64,000 nucleotides of DNA from contig JAFLBG010000003.1 of the NCBI GenBank assembly GCA_017303975.1, forward strand, positions 1 through 64,000, given 5' to 3'. A program made the translations under genes and the position numbers. Source of the stretch: Bacteroidota bacterium (GTDB taxonomy: Bacteria > Bacteroidota > Bacteroidia > JAFLBG01). Below the pieces are notes generated by a model, which worked only from the letters and a program-made list of their open reading frames with translations, did no database searches and was not told the DNA's origin. Shown here piece by piece: positions 9,416-18,500 of the stretch (its first letter is position 1; each line of letters starts with the position of its first letter).

Positions 9416-9451
9416 ATGCTTGTTTGTAAAATAGTAATGTTTAAATATAAG

Positions 9452-9479
9452 AGTAGTTGGTTATAACCAAAAGCCTACT
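9452..9479 (+). promoter_or_regulatory. palindrome and bulged hairpin in the carA leader
   Basis: TTGGTTATAACCAA (9457-9470) is a perfect 14-bp palindrome. Outer arms AGTAG (9452-9456) and CTACT (9475-9479) extend it across a 4-nt bulge, and an ATTTTT run follows. It could be an operator or a weak attenuator-like structure controlling carA. No regulator is identified. Confidence 0.3.
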
Positions 9480-9512
9480 TATTTTTAAGCGAAAATTTAA
9501 TCATAACGTGAT

Positions 9513-10631
9513 ATGAAATACACTCCTCGCTCAAATGCACTTTTAGTTTTGCAAGATGGAAAAGTTTTTCATGGGAAAGCAGCCGGAAAAATTGGGACTA
9601 CCACCGGTGAAATTTGCTTTAATACAGGCATGACAGGTTATCAAGAAGTATTTACCGACCCTTCTTATTTTGGTCAAATTTTGGTAGCAACCAACGTACA
9701 TATTGGCAATTACGGCATTCATGCCGAGGAAGTAGAGTCCGAAACGGTAAAAATAGCCGGCTTTGTTTGTCGCCAGTTTAGTGAGTTTTATTCTCGTGCC
9801 GCTGCTTACACTTCTATAAAAGAGTATTTTGAACGAGATAATATTGTTGCTATTTGTGATGTTGATACGCGCGCATTGGTGCGTTATATCAGAGATAAAG
9901 GCGCTATGAATGCGATTATATCTTCCGAAATAACAGATGTAGAGTTGCTAAAACAACAATTGGCCAAAGTGCCATCTATGCAAGGGTTGGAGCTGTCTTC
10001 GAAAGTGGCAACTAAAAAATCATATACTGTTGGTAATGCAAATGCAAAACATAAAGTTGCGTTGTTGGATTTGGGTGTAAAGAAAAATATTATTAGAAGT
10101 CTTGTAGAACGAGATTGTTTAGTACATGTATTTCCAATGAAATCAACACTTGCAGCTATGTTAGCTTGGGAACCTAGCGGATTCATGATTTCAAATGGTC
10201 CTGGAGATCCGGGTGTGATGAAAGATGAAATTAAATTGGTAAAAGAAATTATTAATGCCGGATTGCCTGTGTTTGGTATCTGTTTGGGGCATCAGTTGCT
10301 TGCAGAGGCAAATGGGATTTCTACATTTAAAATGCATTCGGGTCATAGAGGAATAAATCATCCGGTGAAAAATATACTTACAGGAAAATCTGAAATTACC
10401 TCACAGAACCATGGGTTTTCGGTACATGCAGACGATGTGAAAAAAGTAAAGAATATAGAGATAACACATGTTAATCTAAACGACAATACCATCGAAGGAT
10501 TGCGAATGACAGATAAGAACGTGTTTTCAGTACAGTACCATCCGGAAGCCTGTCCCGGGCCTTACGATGCACGTTATTTGTTTGATGATTTTGTAAAAAA
10601 CATGTCGAGTGTTAAGCAGCTTGCAAACTAG
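9513..10631 (+). CDS. carA: carbamoyl-phosphate synthase small (glutaminase) subunit
   Basis: This subunit hydrolyses glutamine and channels ammonia to the large subunit CarB to make carbamoyl phosphate for pyrimidine and arginine synthesis. The 372-residue protein has the N-terminal CPSase small-chain domain (about 5-140, with GMTGYQEVFTDPSYFGQI) and a class I glutamine amidotransferase domain (about 180-365). Nucleophile Cys257 lies in FGICLGHQLLA; His343 and Glu345 lie in QYHPEACPG. Full length for the family. carB is not in the window, so the subunits are encoded at separate loci. The AlkD-like gene begins one base after the stop and is likely co-transcribed. Confidence 0.97.
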   Translation: MKYTPRSNALLVLQDGKVFHGKAAGKIGTTTGEICFNTGMTGYQEVFTDPSYFGQILVATNVHIGNYGIHAEEVESETVKIAGFVCRQFSEFYSRAAAYTSIKEYFERDNIVAICDVDTRALVRYIRDKGAMNAIISSEITDVELLKQQLAKVPSMQGLELSSKVATKKSYTVGNANAKHKVALLDLGVKKNIIRSLVERDCLVHVFPMKSTLAAMLAWEPSGFMISNGPGDPGVMKDEIKLVKEIINAGLPVFGICLGHQLLAEANGISTFKMHSGHRGINHPVKNILTGKSEITSQNHGFSVHADDVKKVKNIEITHVNLNDNTIEGLRMTDKNVFSVQYHPEACPGPYDARYLFDDFVKNMSSVKQLAN

Positions 10632-10632
10632 G

Positions 10633-11292
10633 ATGACAGTTTCGGATGTTATCAAAGAATTAAAAAAAGTAAGTGATGCAAGTCGGTTGTCCGGCATGAG
10701 TTCCTTTGGTATTGATGTATCTAAAGCAATTGGTGTTTCTATTCCAAATGTTAGAGCACTTGCAAAAAAAATAAAAACAAATCATTCTCTAGCATTGCAA
10801 TTGTGGGATACAGAAATTCACGAGGCTAGAATATTGGCATCTATGATTGCAGATTCGAAACAAGTAACCAAATCCTTGTTTAATAAGTGGGTTGCAGATT
10901 TTAACTCTTGGGATTTGTGCGATCAAACATGCGGAAACTTATTAGACAAAACACCTTTTGCGATTGACAAAGCAATTGAATTCTCTAAGAATAAAAGAGA
11001 ATATGTAAAACGTGCCGGGTTTGTCTTGATGGCTGCACTTGCCGTTCATGATAAAAAAGCAGACGATGCAGTTTTTATAAATTTCTTGCCAATCATTCAG
11101 CGAGAAGCAAATGATGAGCGAAATTTTGTTAGAAAGGCTGTTAATTGGGCTCTCCGGCAAATTGGAAAGCGAAATAAAAAACTAAATAGGGCCGCTCTTT
11201 TGTGTGCTGAGAGTATCTTAACACAAGAATCAAAATCGGCAAAATGGATTGCAACAGATGCAATACGAGAATTAAAAAGCAAGAAATTCTAA
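10633..11292 (+). CDS. AlkD-like DNA alkylation repair protein
   Basis: A 219-residue HEAT-like-repeat protein of the AlkD/AlkC superfamily, whose members remove 3- and 7-alkylated purines without base flipping. Helical repeats run along the whole length, with DSKQVTKSLFNKWVADF, NSWDLCDQTCGNLL and ERNFVRKAVNWALRQIGKRN typical of the family; Trp and Asp in the NSWDLCD segment are the expected active-site region. I start at the ATG one base after the carA stop; an earlier in-frame ATG (10609) lies inside carA. The enzyme has no known metabolic link to carA, so the arrangement is probably only transcriptional. Confidence 0.87.
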   Translation: MTVSDVIKELKKVSDASRLSGMSSFGIDVSKAIGVSIPNVRALAKKIKTNHSLALQLWDTEIHEARILASMIADSKQVTKSLFNKWVADFNSWDLCDQTCGNLLDKTPFAIDKAIEFSKNKREYVKRAGFVLMAALAVHDKKADDAVFINFLPIIQREANDERNFVRKAVNWALRQIGKRNKKLNRAALLCAESILTQESKSAKWIATDAIRELKSKKF

Positions 11293-11309
11293 CCACTAAA
11301 TTAAGACTA

Positions 11310-12308
11310 ATGCAAACTAAACTTACTGAACTATTAAATATCGACTTCCCATTAATTATGGCTCCCATGTTTTTGGTAAGTAACGAATCTATGCTTGTAG
11401 AGGGTATGAAATCGGGAGTTGCAGCGTCATTCCCATCTTTGAATTACAGAGACGAAAAAGAGTTGGCAGAAATACTTGATAAACTAAATACAGAAAAAAA
11501 TAAGGTAGCAAAAGGAACATACGGAGTTAATTTAATCGTGCAAAAAACAAATATATATTACGAAAAGCATTTGAAAATTTGTGTGGAGAAAAAGGTGCCT
11601 TTTTATATAACATCGCTCGGTAGCCCAAAGCAAGTAATTGATATGGCACACAGCTATGGAGCTAAAGTTTTTTGCGATGTTACTAATATTGTGCATGCAC
11701 AAAAATGTTTTGAATTGGGCTGTGATGGATTTATTGCAGTGGGGCAGGGGGCCGGAGGCCATGCGGGTTCTATATCTTTACAAATTTTAGTGCCTGCGCT
11801 AAAAAATAAATTTCCTGATACGCCTGTTGTTTCAGCCGGAGGGATAGCAACCGGTGCAGGTGTGCTTTCTATGTTGGCATTGGGCGCAGCGGGCGTATCG
11901 GTGGGTACACGATTTATTGCTACTAAAGAAGCTTCTGTTAGCAGCGAATATAAAAATGCTATTGTTGATGCAAAAATGGATGATATTGTGCTCACAGAAA
12001 AAATTTCCGGAACTCCCTGTACAATTATAAATACTCCATTTGCTAAAAAGATTGGCTACAAACAAAATTGGTTCGAAAAATTATTGTCAAACAACAAGCG
12101 TACGAAAAAATATTTTAAAATGTTGGTGCAGTTTCGTGGAATGAAAAATTTAGAAAACGCTGTGAAGCCCGGTAATTATAATAATTTGTGGTGTGCCGGA
12201 CAAAGTGTAGAATTGATAAACGAAATAAGTTCTGTGAAAGAAGTAATTGATAAAATGAAATCAGAGACGAGTGTTGCATTGAAAAATCTTACCAATCTTG
12301 TTCACTAG
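11310..12308 (+). CDS. nitronate monooxygenase family FMN enzyme
   Basis: A 332-residue TIM-barrel flavoprotein of the 2-nitropropane dioxygenase/nitronate monooxygenase family, which oxidises alkyl nitronates with FMN and O2; some relatives act as enoyl reductases. The start IDFPLIMAPMFLVSNESM, the conserved GQGAGGHAGSIS containing the catalytic His, and the phosphate-binding VSAGGIATGAGV and ALGAAGVSVGTRF are all visible. I use the ATG at 11310, 17 bp after the preceding stop; an upstream in-frame ATG (11244) lies inside the alkD-like gene. Probably the last gene of a carA-led operon. The physiological substrate cannot be told from sequence. Confidence 0.88.
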   Translation: MQTKLTELLNIDFPLIMAPMFLVSNESMLVEGMKSGVAASFPSLNYRDEKELAEILDKLNTEKNKVAKGTYGVNLIVQKTNIYYEKHLKICVEKKVPFYITSLGSPKQVIDMAHSYGAKVFCDVTNIVHAQKCFELGCDGFIAVGQGAGGHAGSISLQILVPALKNKFPDTPVVSAGGIATGAGVLSMLALGAAGVSVGTRFIATKEASVSSEYKNAIVDAKMDDIVLTEKISGTPCTIINTPFAKKIGYKQNWFEKLLSNNKRTKKYFKMLVQFRGMKNLENAVKPGNYNNLWCAGQSVELINEISSVKEVIDKMKSETSVALKNLTNLVH

Positions 12309-12402
12309 CAAATAGCGGCTATTTTTTAAAAGTGATTCTGCTTTTTTTGAACACCCAGTTCCGTATTTAGTCTACTTAGTTTTTTTCTTACGTTTATTAA
12401 CC

Positions 12403-12416
12403 TACAAATGTTTGTA
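12403..12416. promoter_or_regulatory. short dyad upstream of the giant surface protein
   Basis: TACAAA and TTTGTA flank a TG centre. It lies in the 215-bp gap between the nitronate monooxygenase-like gene and the 2480-residue protein and could be an operator. The rest of the gap is AT-rich without a convincing -33/-7 pair. Confidence 0.2.
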
Positions 12417-12502
12417 AATTAAGTTTAATAGCTAGTGTTTTTTCTGTTTTTATTCCTTTTTTTCGTAACTTAAGTAGGATAATCTAAGTATAAGTAGTTA
12501 GT

Positions 12503-12526
12503 GTTATAGTTATAGTTATAGTTATG
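12503..12526 (+). repeat. hexanucleotide tandem repeat running into the start codon
   Basis: Three perfect GTTATA units (12503-12520) are followed by a fourth, GTTATG, whose ATG is the start codon of the giant surface protein. Copy-number change would not shift the reading frame but would alter spacing between the start codon and any upstream promoter or ribosome-contact sequence. Confidence 0.85.
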
Positions 12527-15500
12527 GTCAATAAAATCTTTAAATTTTATATTTCTCTTTTCTCGTTTTTTTTGGTGTGGATGAATAGTTACTCTGCCAA
12601 TTATTACTCTGTAATTGCTGCTACAGACCCTAATGCAACAGCAAGCTGGACTCAAAACTCTGATGGCACGGCCGGGGTTCAACCTCCCAATTTTACTACA
12701 GCAGGCGATGTCTTTATTGTACGAAATGGAAGCACGATGACAACTTCCGCAACTTGGGCTGTAACAGGCAGTGTGGAGGTTTCATTTGGAGGGTCGTTGA
12801 CTTATGGTCACGATAGTAGTGTTGGTGGGTATATAAAAAATGAGGGGACTCTCAATACCACATCAGCTAATACAGATTTAGTGGTTACAGGAAACATAAT
12901 ATATAATGGGGGTACTACTGCATTCGGTAATAACAACAATACCATAAGCACCGCTGCTGGTACGTTTAGTGTGAGTGGAACCTGTTCTATAACCGGAGAT
13001 AATAATACCCGTTCTCTCTCTGCTTCTCTAATGGAAGTTACTAGCGGGGCTTCTATTACTTTCAATGGACAAAGCTACACATTTACTAGTACCAATATAA
13101 ATGGCACGGTTAATTTTGCCAGTACAACCGGTACAAAGTCATTAGGAGCTTTAAGTATTAGTTCAACGGGTAGTTTTGTTTCAATAAATGAAACGTTTGC
13201 TGTAACTACAGTTAATTTGACCGGAGCGGACTTTAATACACTGGGAGGAAACACTCCAACCATAAATGCATCAGGAGACGTAACTATTGGAGCGGGAACT
13301 ACCTCCATTGGTCGTTCTACTTGGAACGTTACCGGCAATTTTAATGTAAACGGAACTGCAACTTTCTCGTCCGGAACAGGAACTAAAACAATTGGTGGAA
13401 ATGCAAATATTGCTGCCGGAGGCAATTGGAATTGCACAGCTAGCCCATCATTTAGAATACGAGGAAATTTAGATATAGACGGCACTTTTACTTCAGGAAA
13501 TGGTATTTATTATTTTGATGGTGGTGGTGCCCAACAAATACTGGGGGATCAAGCCAGTGCAACAATTGCTTATATTTCAGTTGATGGCGGAACAACCTTA
13601 ACAAATAATTTAACAACCTTAAATATTAGTACGAGTTTGCAAACATCTGCAGGAGCTGGCACATTTGTAGTAGCTGCCGGAACTACTATTAACTATTCTG
13701 GTGCTGGTACAGGAACCTCCTTAGATGTTACGACCCTAGATACTGATCAAGCGAATTGTACGTTCAATTATGCAAGAGGAAACACCCAAACGGTAAAATC
13801 TACCACTTATCACAATTTAATTTTTTCGGGAGGAGCCTTTGTAAAAACACTTGGCGGTGCTATTACGGTCAACAACAACCTTTGGATTCAAACCGGAACA
13901 CTTGACATGAGCACATTTGATATTGCTGGGAATGCAGTGGGTACATTTACTATGGCTGCTTCTACTGCGCTCAGAGTTGGCAACACAGGTTCTGCTGTTG
14001 CAGTTGCTTTTCCTTCTGGCTTTACCGCAGGGAATATTTCACTAAACGCTTCAAGTACAGTTACGTATCAAGCTAATACAGCTCAAACAGTTAGTTCAGT
14101 CCCCACTTATGGTAATTTAACACTATCTACAAGCGGAAATAAAACTTTGGGTGGGGCCACTACTAATGTTGGTGGAACCCTTACAGTTAGTTTAGGTCCA
14201 ACCTTAGTTATTGGGGCCAATACGCTTAATGTAACTGGTGGTAATTGTGTTAATACTGGGGAAATTACAATTTCCACAGGTCATTTGGATATTGCAGACA
14301 GTTACGATTATACAAGTACAGGCAATTTAACATTTTCCGGAGCAGGTACAATGGAGGTGGGGGATGACTGGACAAATACAGGAACATTTACGCCTAACGT
14401 TTCTACGGTTACATTCAATGGCACGCAAGCCACGCAGCAAGTTGCCTCTGAAACCATGAGTTTTTATAATTTGGTGTTGAATAATTCCACGTCTACGAAT
14501 GATTTTACGGTAGTGGATGGATCTACTGTTTCTATTACCAACAATCTTACTATTACCAGTGGAGAGTTTATTTTTGATAGCACGGATGATTTGGCTGTAA
14601 CCAATGCTACTACCATTAATACAGGTGGAACTCTGCGTGTATCAGGAACTATCACTTACGACTTGGGTGCAACAACACAAATAAATGGAGCAGGACAAAT
14701 CGAAGGATCTAATAATAATCCAATTGTGAATTGTGGAGCATTAACCATGGACGGGACTTCTGCGGTGGGTGGTAATAATGGAAGCAGGACACACGATATT
14801 AATTGCACCTCTCTTACAGTTGCATCTACTGCCACCGGAGCACAAATAGAAGACTGTGATTTTACTGTAACCGGAGGGGGAACGGCAACCATAAATGGAG
14901 TTTTGGACTTTACAGATAATACAGGCACAAAAAGCTTTACAGGGGATGTAATTATAAATGACACCGATGGCTCTTGGTCTTCAAGCGGAAATGAAAGTAT
15001 TTCTATTGCCGGAAATTTAACTATTGACGATTCTTTTTCTTCTGGTACAGGGACATACACTTTTAGTGGTGCTACAAAAAACATAACAACTACCGCAGGT
15101 GTAGCTTCTGCTACTTTCAGTGGACCAGTAGTTTTTTCAGGCACATACACCAATGCAATAGCTACATTAAATTTTGCTGGCACTATTACAACCAATGGTG
15201 GTGGTAGCATTACTATAAATGCCACTACTGTTAACTGTGCCAGTACCATTACAAATAATGGTGATATTGTAATTACAAGTGGCACGTGGAATGCAAATGG
15301 AGGAAACCTTACCAACGATGGAACTATTACAATTGCTACTGGATTGTTAGATATTGCAGATGGGTACGATTATAATGGCACTGCAGGATTGGGTACACTT
15401 ACATTTACCGGAGCAGGAACAATGGAGGTAGGAGATGATTGGAATAATACCGGCACCTTTAATGCGAATGTTTCTACCGTTACATTCAATGGCAATCAAG

Positions 15501-18500
15501 CATCACAAATTGTTGCAGCAGAAGCACAAGCGTTCTATAATTTAGTACTTAATAATACTACCAATACAAATGATTTTACTTTTCCTGATGGTCTAACTAC
15601 TTCAGTTAGTAATAATCTTACTGTTACTAGTGGCGACATAATTTTAAATACCGCTGATGTGCTAACTGTTTCAGGCGCAACTACTTTTGCGACCAACGGA
15701 CATTTATATCTTGACAATACTGCAGGTACCATTGCAAACTTGGGAACTGCAACAACTATGAATGGAGCTTCCTTTATTCATGGTACAGGTAGTAATGGTG
15801 TAATAAACTGTGGCGCATTAACAATGGATGGCACGTCCTATACAACTAGCGACAATGCCAATAGAGCATATGACATTAATTGTACATCTCTTACCATACC
15901 AAGCACTGCAACCGGTGTTATAATTGCTGATTGTGATTTTAGCGTTACCGGTGGGGGGACTGCTACCATTAACGGTATAATTGATTTTAGTGATAATTCG
16001 GGAACAAAAACTTTTTCCGGAGATGTAATTATAAACGATACGGATGGCTCTTGGTCATCCAGTGGTAACGAAAGTTTTTCAATAGGAGGAAGCTTACAGG
16101 TGGACGATTCTTTTTCTTCAGGCACAGGAACTTATACATTTACAGGAGCTACTAAGAATATAACAACCACTGCCGGGGTGGCATCGGTAACATTTGGAGG
16201 AGCTGTGGTGTTTTCAGGTACATATACCAACTCAATCGCAACGTTAAACTTTAGCAGTACACTTACTGTTGATGCAGGAGGTTCTTTGGCCTTGGCTGCG
16301 ACAACTGCAAATGTAAATGGAGGCAATGTTTCTAATGATGGAACTATAACAATTAGTACCGGTGTGCTTGATATTGCAGATGGTTATGATTATACCTCTG
16401 TCGTTGCGGGTAATGGGACTCTAACCTTTTCAGGGGCTGGAAGTATGGAAGTTGGCGATGATTGGCTTAATACCGGAACATTTACCGCAGCTCAATCTAC
16501 AGTTACGTTTAACGGTAATCAAGCTTCACAAACAGTTTCATCAGAGGCTCAAGCATTTTATAATTTGGTGTTAAATAATACAACTTCTACTAACAATTTT
16601 GTTTTTACCAATGCGGTAACAGTAACTGTAAATAACAATTTTACCCTTACCAGTGGTGAAATGCTTTTTGATGGTACCGAAACATTTGATGTGCCTGCCG
16701 CTGCAGGCAACTCAATCATTCAGACAGGTGGTTACATAAATGTGAATGCAAATGACGTTACCATTAATTTTTTAGGCACTGGCGGTTTGGCCATGCAAGG
16801 AGCTGCAAGAATTGGTGACACAGGAAACAATACCGGTGATGTGTTTTGTAAGTTTTTATCTGTAGCTGCTGGAGCTACTGCTCGAATTGGGGATGTAGAT
16901 TTTACCTGTAACAATGATGCCACTATCGATGGTTCTTTAGAGTGGGACGATGCTACCGGAACTAAAACCATAACAGGTAATTTATTGGTAAATGGAACAG
17001 GTACATGGAATAATTCAAGTAACGAAGGATTTACGATTGGCGGAAACGTAACCAACGATGGTGGAACATGGAGTGGCGGAACAACAGCGGGAGCTTACGT
17101 GATGACAGGAACAGCTAAAACAATAAACAGTACAGGCGGAAGTTTACATATGTATTCATTACAAGTAAATGTCTCCGTTCAGAATAATGTAAATTCATTT
17201 ACTATTTATAATGATTTAACCGGAGTGGGCACAATCACTAATGCAGCTTCTAAAACTCTTTATATTGGAGGGGATGCTACAATTACTGGATTAACTGCAA
17301 ATACTGCTAATAATATTGTAAGATACAACGGATCGGCTGCGCAAAGTGTAAAAGGAACAACGTATGTTAATTTAATAATTGAAAATTCAACAACAACATC
17401 GGTGCTTACTGCAGCCGCTAATATTACCTGTAACGGTTATTTAAATGTTACCGGAGGAATTTTGAGGATAGGAAGTGGTATCGCTGTGAGTGTAAATACT
17501 GCTGAAGATGTAACCATTTCTACCGGAGGGACTATTGATTTTGCAACAGACGCAACAGGAACATTCACCTGCGGAGATCTAATTTTAAATGGAGGAACAA
17601 TGGGTGGGAATCAAAATTCTGTAGTAAGTTGCCAAACAATAACCTCCAATGCTGCGGTAAATTCTACTATTGGTCGCTGTACAATGAATAATGCAGGAGC
17701 AACCACTGTAAACGGACCTTTAAATTGGAGTAATGCCAATGGTGTAAAAACATTGAGCGGAGATGTTACCATTGGAGCGACAGGTTCGTGGACAAATACG
17801 GGTAATACTGCTGTTTCTATTGCCGGTACGTTTTCGTTAGTTCCTGCTCAATCTAATTTTGACATGGGTACCGGTAATTTAACTTTTACAGGTGCAGCCA
17901 AAGGTTTTTATGCTGATTTGGGCAGCTTAATATTTACAGACGATTTAGTAATAAGCGGAAGTTATACAAACTATACAAACACACTAACTGTAGGTAGAGA
18001 TGTAAGTGGAGGAGGAAGTCTGGCGAATGATGCGGGTAATCTAATTCAAATAGGAAGAAACATGACTATGGCAAATTTTGATGCCACAAGTTTGGGCGAA
18101 AATACCGTAGAGTTTAATGGAACACAAAATCAAACAATCAATGTAGCCACCCAGTTTAGAACGCTAAAAATAACTAATACAGGCATTGCTGGGGCTAACA
18201 CAGTTAGTTTCTCTGTAGATATGTCTGTTGCTACTTTGTTGGATATACAGTCAGGCGTAATGTATGTTTCTGGAGCAGGAACTAACCTTATTGGTGCTGG
18301 TGCGGTTACGATGGCAGCAGGATCGGAACTTCAGTTTTACACGGGTACAGCTGTGGTTCCTGAAATGACAGGAGTATTTACATTAGCAGCAGGTTCAAAA
18401 ATTACATTCAATAGAAACAATGTTCAAACGATTGAAGGAACTCCCGGTTCTAATAACGCTTCCTACGCAGATGTAGAGTTTGCAAATGCCGCTACAAAAA

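Noticed and set aside
12808-17055. Long antisense open frames within the giant surface protein gene (for example 14656-15315 and 13075-13485)
   Set aside because: They are rich in Val/Pro and mirror the Asn/Thr-rich repeats of the plus strand, so they are shadows of the repetitive coding sequence.
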